A DNA stretch of 64,000 nt, taken from contig CM019070.1 of assembly GCA_009667805.1 (NCBI GenBank), forward strand, positions 53,404,451 to 53,468,450. The letters are read 5' to 3'. The notes under the pieces are model-generated. The model was not told the DNA's origin. It worked only from the letters and a program-made list of their open reading frames with translations, and made no database searches. Each line of letters opens with the position of its first letter. Positions within the stretch are counted from its first letter, which is position 1. Shown here piece after piece: positions 11,738-22,531 of the stretch. This DNA is from Leptobrachium leishanense. Taxonomy: Eukaryota; Chordata; Amphibia; Anura; Megophryidae. Position numbers and translations under genes: made by a program.

Positions 11738-12343
11738 GGGCCTATTACATTCTTAACGCAAAACGCGTGTTTGGTTGCACGAAGCGTTAAACATTAACGC
11801 ACGAAAATCACCGCTGGAATTACATTCCTCGCGCATTTTTTCATCTGTCAGGAAATTGCGCGCAGGAATTAGTGAGCGCAATGTCATTTTTAACGCGAGT
11901 CCGTCAGAGGAATGCATTTTGTGCGGACTGCGCACAACAGACGTACGTTCTGACGGAAAACAAGGTAGTGGCCGTCATTTTTGACGTATCTAGTAAAAAA
12001 AAAAGTGCACATCAACGTTCTCCATTGTGAATCCGCAGTTTGGTACGGTGAGGTTGTTACAATTTGCCGTTACCACAAGCTTTTCAAAGACGTTAAAATT
12101 ATGCGCACAAATGTTGTCCGTTAAATTTTGCGCTAAAATTGTAATACCATGTGCGTACCAGCGCAAAAATGCATTTGCGCTCACAATGTTAAGTATAGGA
12201 TGTGCACACTAAATTGCGCAGGGTCACTCGCATTAGACGTTAACGCGCATTTTGTGCGCGAACGTCGTAATACGACGTTCAGCGCCAAGGGTTTTGCCCC
12301 TCGCGTTAATGCGTTTTTGCGCGTGAAGAATGTAATAGGGCCC
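11738..12343. mobile_element. MITE family G, copy 1 (GGGCCCTATTACA termini)
   Basis: The ends GGGCCTATTACATTCTTAAC and GAAGAATGTAATAGGGCCC are imperfect TIRs. The flanking triplets are TAA and TAA. The interior is rich in GCGC/TTAACGC words. A 3-bp TAA duplication fits PIF/Harbinger-type elements. No transposase frame is seen. Other copies: 15124-15812 and 21871-22531. Confidence 0.8.
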
Positions 12344-12384
12344 TAATTATTTTACCAAGAAGGATACATTGATACATAGCTGGT

Positions 12385-13075
12385 TTACCTGGGAAAATAA
12401 AGAATTGTCAGTCTGTGCTGCATTGACATTTTTTATTATGCAGTCAGCAGTTTAGGACCTTTTTATTTGTTATTAGTTTACTTGCAATGCATGTTTTCAG
12501 CACTTGGCTAGTAGCATCTATTTTGTGAACCTATTAAATGGGAAAATTCTAAAATCGAATATCTAATACAAACTGTATGAAGAGCAATATATAATGAAAG
12601 CGCAAAGGTTTTTACAGTATCGATTGCGGGTCAGGCTATTACTGCTTAACAAGCAAATATCCAATATTTCTCCATAAAAATGCAAGGTTGATGCACTGTA
12701 AGCTTTCCTTTTAGGATGTTTATTTCTTCTTCATATGCTAACACACGCCCTTCCAATTTCATTCTGTTTCAAATAGTTATTTATTTTGAACGGAAAGATT
12801 TTGAAATCCCCTGTTATTTACGAGAGTTAAAAAAAATGAAAATGGAAAAGTGCATATGACTTTGCTGACATTTCCCATGGGTTAAAATTCCTGCTTGGAT
12901 CATTTATAGATATTAATGAACCCTCAGGGTAATGTCACCGGAATGTCCGCTTCGAAGTGTGACTACCTACGGCCTCCCATTTTTTCTTTTAGATTAATTT
13001 TGTATGTTTTCATTCACTCTTACTTGGTAACTTTGACAATATAGTACTAAAGCCCTGACACATTCCCATATAGAT
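12385..13075. other. Intron, nothing recognised
   Basis: AT-rich. A SINE-tail scrap precedes it (12346-12378). No exon or named repeat inside. Confidence 0.5.
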
Positions 13076-13081
13076 ATACAT

Positions 13082-13440
13082 AAGCAGACCCAGGATGCAA
13101 AAAAGTGAGACAGATGCCCTTTGCTTGACTTACCCAGAATTCTGTGCTGCATATGGGAAATGTAGCACAGGAGCTCTGTGATGCAGTTCTTTGAATTGCT
13201 GTGATGTGCAGATGGCTTCTGCAATAATAAACTTTATTAATTACAGTGTGGAGGCTTTTTATCTAATTTTTTTCCCTACACCATAACTCAACTAACTACT
13301 GAATTGCCCTACTGGCCAAGCATCAAACTACGACTGGTCATGCCTAGCTCCTGCTGAAGAGGGTCCAATAAACCTGAAACAGTGCTGTCCAGGGGTGGCT
13401 TTGACCAGTAGCATATACCTGATGTCTTGCCCTCCACCAC
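13082..13440 (+). mobile_element. Interspersed repeat, family H copy B, with hammerhead-like 3' part
   Basis: The head is GCAGACCCAGGATGC; the middle is TTCTGCAATAATAAACTTTA...GAGGCTTTTTATCT; the tail is CTCCTGCTGAAGAGGGTCC...GGCTTTGACCAGTAGCATAT. Homologous copies are at 3437-3735 (minus) and 16600-17145 (tandem). The combination of tandem units and a hammerhead-like fold suggests a Penelope-derived or retrozyme-like non-autonomous retroelement (inferred). Confidence 0.7.
13347..13396 (+). ncRNA. Hammerhead-ribozyme-like fold, type I order
   Basis: All core parts are present in order. Helix I strand CTCCTG; CTGAAGA (13354-13360, fits CUGANGA); helix II GGGT/ACCT with a 7-nt loop; GAAA (13376-13379); helix III ACAG/CTGT (13379-13382 with 13385-13388) with a 2-nt loop; then C at 13389 completing a GTC cleavage triplet; then CAGGGG, which pairs with the 5' strand (one G-U). 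The short helix III is typical of Penelope-type hammerheads. Confidence 0.65.
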
Positions 13441-13449
13441 AACTCAACT

Positions 13450-15120
13450 GTTCCAGTTGTACGGTTGTTTATCTTGTCTGGTATCTGTGCGTTGTGGTCT
13501 GTGTCCATGCAGCCAACAGCTGCCCTCATGGGCTAAATATCCAGTATAAAGGGCCCACCTTGGCTCACGCTGGGTGCCCCCGTGACAAGAACCTAGACCG
13601 TACTTTTTAAAACAAATATTATTTAAAGATTCAGACACCGATAAACAAATCTTAAGAGCATCACAATTCTGGCTGAAAAATCCAGTCAGTCTGAATTGGC
13701 TATCATGTTACCATTAGCACAGGGAGACCATCATAGCACTGTATTAACCATGTCATTCTGTCACTATGCAATCCTAACCTGCTTTTATTTTTTTAATATA
13801 AACTATTGTCATAAATTCTACTGCTTTAAAAAAGTGAAGAGCAAAGTAAAAACCTTAAATTGTATAATTCTTCCTATTAACCTATGGTTGCGGGTTTTTT
13901 CTTTTCTTCGCGGCGCTAATGACTTGTAGTTTTGATCCATGTACAGCTGTAAATCTAGGATTGCTACATGTAGCTGTCATTTGATAGAAAACAGTGGTGG
14001 TTGAAACAATATGTAATAGCTGGTCAAATTAACTTTGACCTAATACGGCTGTTTCCTGCCCTGGGCTATATATACTTTTGAGTTTCAACCACTTTTCTTC
14101 TTGTGGAAGTTTCTACTATATTTAGGTCCCTTTCTATTTTTGCCTGAAGCGGGGTCCTTGTTCCCAGGATGTCAGGCCAGCGGTGTCAAGAGTCACAGAC
14201 CCTCTATCTCACTGGTACCACAACTGAGCCCTATACTGCACACATCAAAGTGTCACTAACAGAGAAAATGAATCAGTGAGTGCACCTCTCTCACCCAGAA
14301 ACCACCAAAAATACCCCATGTGAAAGGCTGTCTGCCCCGATGTGATTACAACCCATATGGTGACCAATAATTCAGGTCACAGGGCTGGGGCGCCTCTCTC
14401 ACATCCCTAAGTTAGGACCTACAGCAGGTTTATATGTGCTGGCAAAAAGCTACCAAAACTGATTCTTTTCCATAAAAAGTACATTTATTCCACCACCATG
14501 AAGAAAACCTACGGCCATTAGAGTGGGGCATCTGTCACCAATAAGTTGCCTTTTAGCTTGGACTGAAGAAGAGGGCGTGGGTGAAGCAATCTGAACGTAT
14601 CTTTAGTGTACCTGATGAAGATTTCATTTTTTACGGTGTTTGGCTTGGTCCATGTTTCAGTAGACGTGGAATTACTGTCTAACCACGTCCGCCAATCTGA
14701 AACACGGGGGAAAAGGTCATATATATTATTACAGATGTTGCTAATTGAGCTAATCAAAGCATATCTTATTCTTGTAAAAACTACACCAAGCTGAGGCTTC
14801 TCTATCTAATCCGTCTGTTATTAAAGTAAAGAGAGAGACCTTGGTAAGCTAAATGAATGTTGTACGGCTACATGCCAGTCTGAAGTCAGTGATTGAGTGG
14901 ACTAAAAAAAAATTGAAAATGCCTCCTCGAAAATCTTGACTAACGTCTCGTTTTACTCAAGCGATGACAAGCTCTGAACAACTAGTGGCTGCAACTGAAT
15001 ACAAATCATTAAAAGAACCGGTGTAGACCTTTATATTACACAAAATAAATAACTGTAATGTTATATTAAAAGCGAATGTCACCGCAAACAAAAAAATGTG
15101 TGTATATCCATCTCTCAACA
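13450..15120. other. Intron, nothing firmly recognised
   Basis: About 1.7 kb without a clear repeat family. The stretch 14590-14760 has balanced composition and looks non-repetitive; it could be conserved noncoding DNA, but nothing in the sequence alone proves it. Confidence 0.45.
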
Positions 15121-15123
15121 TTT

Positions 15124-15812
15124 GGGGCCCTATTAAAAACCCTTTGTGCTGAATGTCGTATTACAACGTTCATTCAAACGATGCGCGTTATCGTTTAACG
15201 CGGATGGACCTGCGCAAGCGTGATGAACTGCGCGCGTCCTATACTTAACATTGTGAGCGCAAATGCGTTCGTGCGCTGGTACGCGGATGGTATTACAATC
15301 GATGCGCATCTTTTTACGAACGACGTTTGCGCACATAATTTTAACGTCTTTGGAATGCAGGTGGTAACTGCAAATCGTAACGTTCTGGCCGAAACGAAAA
15401 ACACCAGCACGAAAAAAAAATACAGCACAGTATAGTTACACATTCTACACATACCCAAACAAAAAAATTGTGAATTCGTGCGTGTTTTTATTATTGCTGC
15501 AGCATATATACTTTGACAGGCGCGAAAACTTAAGTGAGTCAATTAAGGTAAATTGATGTCGATTAAGGTTCTTAATTCTGATTGGCTGAATCCCGCAAAA
15601 AAACAGTCCGCACACAGACTTACGTGCGCTACGTTACTGCGCGCGTAATACTCTTCTTTTTGCGCTTTTTACGAACGTTATTTTTGGACGGATGAGAAAA
15701 TGCGTTCGGATTGTAATACCACTGTTAATTTTCGCGCGATAACGCTTAACGCTGCGCGCAAAAAACAATTGCGCTGCGCGGACGAATTTGCACGAAGAAT
15801 GTAATAGGGGCC
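15124..15812. mobile_element. MITE family G, copy 2
   Basis: The left end GGGGCCCTATTAAAAACC and right end ACGAAGAATGTAATAGGGGC are imperfect TIRs. The interior shares GTTTGCGCACATAATTTTAA and GCGCTGGTACGCGGATGG with copies 1 and 3 (in inverted order relative to copy 1). The flanking bases TTG/TTA are an imperfect triplet duplication. Confidence 0.75.
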
Positions 15813-16213
15813 TTAGAATTTTGCTGTTCTACAAAATTCTTTTCGGGTGATAGAACTGAGTAACACTTAGGCAAAGAAAATGATATCTGACCATCAATAT
15901 GGTCAAAAATGGGGCAGTATGACCGATAAAAAGTAGCAATGAGGTTCCCATTTATATGGAGAGTATGAGATGGTTTGATCAAGGTTTTTCACTGTTACTC
16001 TTGTAATCAACACGCAGCCACAAATCATTCTTAAGAATCATGACGTGTATTCAAGTTTATATTTGACTTAGAAATCATCAGGGGACAAAATTTTTTTTTT
16101 TACTGTGTTGTTGCTATTTATGCTTACAGATTTTTAATTGCGATTTTTTTTTTTTTTACTTTTATGACTACATCATCTAATTCCTTTCTACCTGTTATTT
16201 CCTCACTATGCAG

Positions 16214-16406
16214 AGTCCAAACAGCATACGCTTTGGAAAAGAGAGCGATAAGTCATTAATCAAAAACAAACTTGTGATTCCAACTATTCCTTCAACTAAG
16301 GAGAATTTAGTAAAGTGGGCTCTGGATAACAAATATTTCCCTGTGTCGTCATTTACATCTGCTCCGGTGGCTAACAGATTCAATATAAGGCTACTTAATG
16401 ACATGG
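16214..16406 (+). CDS. tgfbr3: tgfbr3 coding exon, window exon 2 (end of orphan domain)
   Basis: The acceptor is ...cactatgcag and the donor gtaaga at 16407. It starts in phase 0 with SPNSIRFGKESDKS and ends after the first base of a codon. It contains IPSTKENLVKWALDNKYFP and SAPVANRFNIRL, strongly betaglycan-like. It closes the orphan domain before the linker to the ZP module. The intron in front (about 10.4 kb) holds several transposable elements. The split last codon (G|AA, Glu) is completed by window exon 3, so the junction is supported by phase as well as similarity. Confidence 0.95.
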
Positions 16407-16599
16407 GTAAGAAGTAAAATGGTGTGTGTATGTATGGGGTTTGCTTCTCTGACCCATTAAGATGAGGTTTGCCAAACATTGGTTCTCCAGCTCTTGTTGG
16501 TTTATACGTTAAAAAGTCTGCCCTTGCTGTGGGTTTGTTTTAATACTATTGGTCTTTTTTTCGTGAAATAATATTGACTGCGTGCAGCTGACCTATATA

Positions 16600-17145
16600 T
16601 CTATGCTGCATATGGGGAATGCAGCACAGGAGCTCCGTCATGCCATTCATTGAATTGCTGTGATGTTTAAATGGCTTCTGCAATAATAAACTTTATTAAT
16701 TACAGTGTGGAGGCTTTTTATCTAATTTTTTGCTCTACACCATAACTCAACTAACTACTTATTTGCCCTACTGGCCAAGCATCAAACTACGACTGGTCAT
16801 GCCTATCTCCTGCTGAAGAGGGTCCAATAAACCTGAAACAGTGCTGTCCAGGGTTGGCTTTGACCAGTAGCATATACCTGATGTCTGCTAAAAAAAAGCC
16901 ACCTAGTATGGCATGACATTGATTGACGGGTTCTCTGTGAAAGCAGACCCAGGATGCAAAAAAGTGAGACAGATGTCATTTGCATTTCTTTCCCAGAGTT
17001 CCTTGCTGCATATGGGGAATATAGCATAGGAACTCTGTGATGCAGTTCATTGAATTGCTGTGATGTGCAAATGGCCTATGCAATAATAAACGTCATTAAT
17101 TACAATGAGGAGGCTTTTTATCAAATTTTTTAGCCTCCAACACAA
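16600..17145 (+). mobile_element. Interspersed repeat, family H copies C and D in tandem
   Basis: Copy C (about 16600-16900) ends with the hammerhead-like segment. After about 40 bases copy D (about 16941-17145) starts with GCAGACCCAGGATGC and is cut off by the AT tract at 17155. The head-to-tail order tail-C / head-D shows a tandem arrangement. Confidence 0.7.
16806..16855 (+). ncRNA. Hammerhead-ribozyme-like fold, second copy
   Basis: Same fold as at 13347-13396: CTGAAGA (16813-16819), GGGT/ACCT stem, GAAA (16835-16838), ACAG/CTGT short helix III and a GTC triplet ending at 16848. Helix I is slightly weaker (CTCCTG against CAGGGT). The core is unchanged between the two copies. Confidence 0.6.
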
Positions 17146-17154
17146 CTCAAATAA

Positions 17155-17163
17155 GTATATATA

Positions 17164-17255
<92 letters not shown>
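17155..17255. repeat. TA microsatellite, about 100 bp
   Basis: Nearly pure TA with two phase slips. The run is long enough that its assembled length may be unreliable. Confidence 0.95.
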
Positions 17256-17260
<5 letters not shown>

Positions 17261-17334
17261 CACATGGGGGTGTAGCACTCAACCTAAACTAAGCTTTCAG
17301 TGCGGGTGCGTATCAAAAATGAAATATAGAAAAA

Positions 17335-17731
17335 AACCAGGGAGAGGGCACTCCAGTCAACACATTCAAAAACCAACAACAGCTTCATGCATGGGTACAT
17401 TATACCAGATTTTACCACATGTTGAAATATTCTTAAATCTGAACTTTGTTGAAATAAAATGGTGGAAATTTAGTTGGCAATGAATGGCCGTGAATTGCTT
17501 TAAGCCTGCCAACAATGTCAATGTAATCCACCCTCTTACATTGATGTTGTTGGCAGGCTTAAAGCAATTCACGGCCGTTTATTGAAAACAAAATTTCCAC
17601 CATTTTATTCAACAAAGCTCAGATTTAAGAATTTTTCAAAATGTGGTAAAATCTGGTATAATGTATCCATGCATGAAGCTGTTGTTGTTGGTTTTTGAAT
17701 GTGTTGACTGGAGTGCTCTCGCCCTGGTTTT
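17335..17731. mobile_element. Large palindrome (about 192-nt arms)
   Basis: The left arm 17335-17526 and right arm 17536-17731 are near-perfect reverse complements around a 9-nt spacer. The outer ends are AAAACCAGGGAGAGGGCACT and its complement. Palindromes flanked by TA tracts are common for foldback elements and for inverted Penelope-type repeats. Class not assigned. Confidence 0.8.
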
Positions 17732-17759
17732 GTTATGTATATATATATATATTTTTTAT

Positions 17760-18593
17760 ATTGGCTGTGTCAGGGCCGTTGGCCCCTCGGCGCCGGGTGC
17801 AACCGGCTCTCCATCTTCCCGGCGTTTCTGCTCGGGTCGTGGCGAGGCGGCCGGCCCGATTGCCGGGTGGAGCCTTGTGCCGTGGGACCACCAGCTTACC
17901 TCCTCAGCGTGTCCTTGGGCCCCGGGGAGGTCAGGCTCTTCCACCGCCGGCTGGCGGCCTCCGGCGCAGTCCCAGGCTTCGGCCCTGCTTGGGCCTTTGG
18001 TGGGATGCACATGCTTGCGTTTGGTTTGGTACCTTGCATTTGCGTTTGGTACCTTGCGCTCCTCTGCGTGAGGTTACTGCACTTTGCGCTCCCTATACTT
18101 AACACGGGGAGCGCAAAGTGTTAATCAGCGCTGGAATAACAAAGTCCCAGCGCTGATTAACGCCTGGCTCTTGTCAGCAAAAAGTTAACTAGAGCCAGAA
18201 CCTGGTGTTAACCGATTCCACTTCTGCAGAATCCGTTAACACCAGCCTTAAAAAATAAAAAACAGAACAAATGTCCCGCGGCGAGGACCGCGGCTCCAAC
18301 CGCCTCCTCCGGCTGGCGGGAGCAGGGACAGACTGGGGTGAGATCCGGCCAGTCAGGTGACCTGCAGGGAGGAACTAAATGGAGTCCTATGGATTCCAGC
18401 GAGTGGATGCTCGCGGCTGCGCTCAGCGCTGCCGCAAGCATCCCGGCTTTTACCGCCTGCAAACAATGCAGGCAGCATTTTTTGTGCCTGCATTGTGATC
18501 GGGCGTTAAAACGCAGGTGCAAGGTGGAAAACTGCAGGCGCAGTTTCTCCTCCCTTGCGCCCGCGTTTTAACGTGAAGATCATAATAGAGCCC
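17760..18593. mobile_element. GC-rich MITE, family D copy 1 (related to family G)
   Basis: An 830-bp GC-rich island in an AT-rich intron. It contains GCGCTCCCTATACTTAACAC, GAGCAGGGACAGACTGGGG and GGAGTCCTATGGATTCCAGC, all echoed at 39940-40274. It ends ACGTGAAGATCATAATAGAGCCC, a variant of the family G terminus. The left boundary is uncertain. The long open frames inside are a consequence of GC content and show no domain. Confidence 0.6.
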
Positions 18594-18675
18594 TAAGTAT
18601 CTTCTAGAAGTGACTTCCCCAGGTAATTTACACATTATAAACATGTAACCTTTTTTTTCCCCCTCTTTTGAACAG

Positions 18676-18971
18676 AAATGAATGATGAAAATGAACACAC
18701 TATACCTCCCGAGCTGACTGATCTCTTGCGTCTCAATAATCCAGAGGGCAGATTGCCTTCATTGTCTGACGGTTTTCCTTATGTGATGCCAAATGATCGA
18801 GGGAGAAACCGAAAATCAGACGATGAAGAAACTGATATGCTGGCTAAACTGCCAGTTATTAATGGGATGCCACAAGAACCTGAGGAGGCTCAAGGGAACG
18901 TCAATGTGGCTTTATCTGTGAAATGTGACCATGAAACGATGGTGGCAGCCATAGAGAAGGATAGCTTTCAG
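18676..18971 (+). CDS. tgfbr3: tgfbr3 coding exon, window exon 3 (linker and start of ZP-N)
   Basis: The acceptor is a pyrimidine tract ending ...ttttgaacag; the donor is gtatgt at 18972. The first two bases complete a Glu codon, then 98 codons are open and end in phase 0. The first part (MNDENEHTIPPELTDLLRL...) is a low-complexity acidic linker. The IPPEL motif is shared with mammalian betaglycan. The end, NVALSVKCDHETMVAAIEKD, is the first strand and first cysteine of the ZP-N subdomain. Only about 20 bases beyond the donor a BovB-like LINE fragment begins, so the proximal intron has been replaced by transposon sequence. Confidence 0.94.
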
Positions 18972-18991
18972 GTATGTCTTGAGATTATGCG

Positions 18992-19262
18992 TATGTTTGT
19001 TGTTGTTACTTGCAAAGTCGTGCCCGACCCATCGCTACCCCATGGACAACATTCCTCCAGGCCTTCCTGTCCTCTACCCTCTTCTGGAGTCCATTTAAGC
19101 TCACGCCTACTGCTTCAGTGACTCCATTCAGCCACCTCATTTTCTGTCGTTCCCTTCTTCTTTTGCACTCAATCTTTCCCAGCATTAGGCTCTTCTCCAG
19201 TGAGTCCTTCCTTGTCATTAGGTGACCAAATTATGAGTTTCATCTTCAGGATCTGGCCTTCT
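18992..19262 (-). mobile_element. RTE-clade LINE fragment, BovB-like (3' end of RT ORF)
   Basis: The minus strand encodes (19218-19006) KIECKRRRERQKMRWLNGVT, EAVGVSLNGLQKRVEDRKAW and RNVVHGVAMGRARLCK. This matches the familiar C-terminus of the BovB/RTE reverse transcriptase (the pattern KRRRGRQRMRWLDGIT...REAWRAAVHGV). The nucleotide 3' end (cgatgggtcgggcacgactt) also resembles BovB. The 5' end is truncated and the 3' end has a short GTT-repeat-like tail. It lies about 20 bases inside the intron after the exon-3 donor. A non-BovB RTE relative is possible. Confidence 0.8.
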
Positions 19263-19450
19263 ATTGGAATGTCTAAATTTTGATGTTTTATTTAAACACC
19301 TTGGTCGTAATCCAGATGAGTTACTTGTGTGTGTGTGTGGGGGGGGGGGTATAGTAGGGGTTGTCTAAACTGCATTTGTAAAGCAAATCTTTATTGAATC
19401 CTTTATATTCTGCAAGTGCTGGAGCTGTTTTTGTTGCATCCTTTTTCAAG

Positions 19451-19600
19451 GCTAATGGATTCATAGGCGCAGAGCTTACTCTACTCGATCAAAGCTGCAG
19501 AGCAACAGAAAACGCCACTCATTTTATCTTAAAGTCTTCACTGACGGGATGTGGAACACAGCTTAACATTGACTCATTAAACATTGTATACTACAATACT
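19451..19600 (+). CDS. tgfbr3: tgfbr3 coding exon, window exon 4 (ZP-N)
   Basis: The acceptor is ...ctttttcaag; the donor is gtaagt at 19601. It has exactly 50 codons, phase 0 to phase 0: ANGFIGAELTLLDQSCRATE, NATHFILKSSLTGCGTQ and NIVYYNT. Two ZP-N cysteines (SC and GCG) and an N-glycosylation sequon (NAT) are visible. The following exon starts IVIQ, giving the YYNT-IVIQ strand expected for ZP-N. The open reading frame extends upstream of the acceptor, but that part does not resemble betaglycan, so the exon start is set by the AG. Confidence 0.94.
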
Positions 19601-21638
19601 GTAAGTAGATGGGCTTCTAGATTTCATTGAGGCATTTTGAAAATGTAAGACTTGATTTATACCAGGATAAAATAGATTAGCCAGCCAGCAACACCGATCA
19701 TTTGTTCTTATCAATAATTCGATCAGTGGTACCCAATCCCAGTCCTCACCAGCAGGCCATATTTTCAAGATATCTGACAGATGATATGATTTTCTGCTCA
19801 GTGATTACAATGTTCCGTCCACATTTCCCCAAGGACATCCAAAAATATGACTTGTTAATGGATCCTGAGCACAGGTTTTGGAAACAGTGGATTAGATCCT
19901 GTTATAATCGGCTTTCATTGGACGATGCCACCAGAAATTGTTCTAAGACGTTAAGTCTGGACTTTGGATCACTCTTCCGTATAATAGTTGGTAAAACCAG
20001 CAGATGTGGGCTCAGAACACATACTACTGAGTAGCCAAAGCCGCCCAAAATAATATGTTTCAATTACCTCCTGTCAAGACCGTTTTGGTATTGCAGAGAA
20101 TGTTGTTGCGATGCTGAAACTTTTATCTGTAGTCAAAGATCTCTGTTTATTCTTTTAGAAAAAGTGTTTGTGTGTTATGGCCGCTGAAGCGAAATATACA
20201 TAAGACTGTAGCTACGAATGATGATAACAAATCCTTGAAAAGCATAGCGGAAAATAAGCGAAAGGCTACACAATCACATTTCGTTGTGTGCAGTTTACAA
20301 ACATACGATTTGTACAATGAAACTATAACTTGCATCCATCCATGATCTGCATGGTTTTAGAATTTTGAGACAATGTTATGTTGCATAAAATGCCCTTTAC
20401 ATTACTTTGGTGAAATTCCAAAAAAGATTTTAAGTTCTCTGACCTCTGTTCCACAAATTGTATTGTGATGTCATTATATGAGAAATAGATGTATAGGTTG
20501 GCAGTATCCAATACCTCATCCCGTCTTTTGTTGAAGAAATGCCCTTGCCAGTTTACCGACCCATAAGATGTAGAAAGTCAAGTGAGCACGTTAACAGTCT
20601 TTATTCTGCGCATTGTTCCTTCCCAAGTAGTTTATAGACATGTTGGTTGGAATTCTGAAAACGCGATAATGCTGCCTGTTTGCGTATTTTGCAATCGAAA
20701 TATTTTGCAGAGAAATACATTCTTTGAAGGCTGCCGTGCGTGGGGCACAGCTTTTATTTTTACAAATGTGTCTTTTGGCACGTGGATGCTGTGTATGCGG
20801 AACATTCACAAAATGTTGATTTATGGACTTGTGTCAAGACAAAACTAGATGAATTAGGGCAACAATGGACCAGTTCTGGACTTATTCCAAGAAAACCTAT
20901 GGAATGTTAACTTTCTCTGGTTTCAAATTTACCCTTTGGTCCTCAAATGTCTCGGCTTTGATTTACTGAATATGTATGACCCTTAATGCTTAAGCCTACC
21001 AGTAAGGCTCCCTCCAGTACTAATGCCTGAACGGTTGGAAAATTTCCCTTGCACAGTGAGCCCTCAATACAAACTTCTGTAAATAATCAACTGTGCCTAT
21101 ACATATTATTGTCACTTTGTCATTCCAGTGTATTTTTTACCACAACTAACTAGAATGTCAGTAATTAGTCTGACATAGTCTGACATAGTCCTAGTAAACC
21201 GCTCGGACCGCTGGACTCTATGATATTCCTGTAATCTCTAAATGAGACCCTTAAGTAGGGCCCAAGTCATTTGCTCGACAAGCGATTTCTCACATGGTGG
21301 GCCGCTTCCTCCCAGGAGCTCAGTCACTAGTTATGAAAACACATGTTCCGGTTTCCTTGCCCATTTCTCATTTTTTTTCCATGCATATTTAAAAAACTCT
21401 GACCTTCTTGTGCCGGTGTTTCTGTTGTTTTTTTTCCTGTTGATCAGTGAAGTTGTTTATTCCGTTTCCTACCATAACTTAATATCCTGAAAGGAAAAGC
21501 AATCAGCTGGTTTGCTGCGGTTATCTTTATTTAATTTTTTGAGTAGTCTTTTTTTTCCTAAGTTATTCTTATTCTATATATTTTTTATTTATTCGTTTTC
21601 GAGCAGTTGCACTGACAGCTTTTCCTGTGATGTTACAG
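19601..21638. other. Intron, mostly unassigned
   Basis: A piece at 19722-19805 (CAGTGGTACCCAATCCCAGT...) resembles the left half of the element at 42668-42838. Otherwise nothing is recognised. Confidence 0.5.
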
Positions 21639-21785
21639 ATTGTTATACAGCTGTCACCAGCCACTGAGGGAAGTGGCTGGAGCAGTGATTACGAGGATAT
21701 GGAATCTGGAGATAGTCCTTTTCCGGGAGACACAGAGGAAACTGAAATAGGTCCTCCCTACTTCAAGAGGCATGAAATTGTGGTG
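21639..21785 (+). CDS. tgfbr3: tgfbr3 coding exon, window exon 5 (glycosaminoglycan-attachment segment)
   Basis: The acceptor is ...gatgttacag; the donor is gtacgt at 21786. It has 49 codons, phase 0 to phase 0. It ends ZP-N with IVIQLSP and then enters an acidic hinge, GSGWSSDYEDMESGDSPFPG, before RHEIVV. Two Ser-Gly dipeptides (SGW and ESGD) with acidic neighbours match the spacing of the two heparan/chondroitin sulphate attachment sites of mammalian betaglycan. The protein is therefore predicted to remain a proteoglycan. The inter-ZP hinge lies here. Confidence 0.94.
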
Positions 21786-21870
21786 GTACGTTCAATCCAG
21801 AGAGCAAGATCTCTAGTAGACACCGGTGCATTAATCATAGATATGCATGTGGTAAAACCATATACATATG

Positions 21871-22531
21871 GGGCCCCATTATATTCTTCACGCAAAAATG
21901 CACGGTAAACGCGTGAATTTTTGCTCGAAGCGTTAAACGTTAACGCGCGTAAATTAACGCTGGTATTACAGTCCTCGAGCATTAATTCATCCGTCAAAAA
22001 AGTAACGCGCGTAAAAAAGATGCGCAAAAAAGCATGCGCATTCAGCCAATCAGAATTAAGAACGGCAAATATCTCACGTTAAGTAAAGTCAATCAGCGCA
22101 TATATGCTGTATCAAAAAAAAAAACACACACAACTTCTCAATTTTATTGGTTTTGTATGAGTAGAATGTGTAACTATACTTTGCTGTATTTTTTTTTTGG
22201 GCTGGTGTATTTGGTTTCAGCCAGGACGTTTAGATTTGCCGTTACCACCAGGTTTTAGGAGTCGTTACAATTATGCACGCAAACGCTGTGCGTTAAATTT
22301 TGCGCTGGTATGCGGATGGTAATACAAACGCATTTGCGCTCACAATGTTAAGAACAGGACGCGTGCAGTACAGTAAGCTCGCACAGTGTTCATGCAGTTT
22401 CACCTGCAGTAGACGATCACGCGCGTTTGTTGCACTGACATTGGAATACAACGTTCAGCACAAAGGGTTTTGCCCCTCGCGTTAATGCGTTTTTGCGCGA
22501 AGATCTTTGCGTGAAGATTGTAATAGGGCCC
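21871..22531. mobile_element. MITE family G, copy 3
   Basis: The ends GGGGCCCCATTATATTCTTC and GTGAAGATTGTAATAGGGCC are TIRs. The flanking triplets ATG and ATG form a clean 3-bp duplication. It is inserted about 85 bases after the exon-5 donor. Confidence 0.8.

Noticed and set aside
14590..14760. Possible ultraconserved or enhancer-like noncoding segment
   Set aside because: It looks non-repetitive, but there is no comparative sequence here to show conservation.
17643..18124. Three overlapping long open frames in a GC-rich block
   Set aside because: The block is a repeat-derived GC island (family D). All frames on both strands are open because stops are rare at this composition, and no domain is recognisable.
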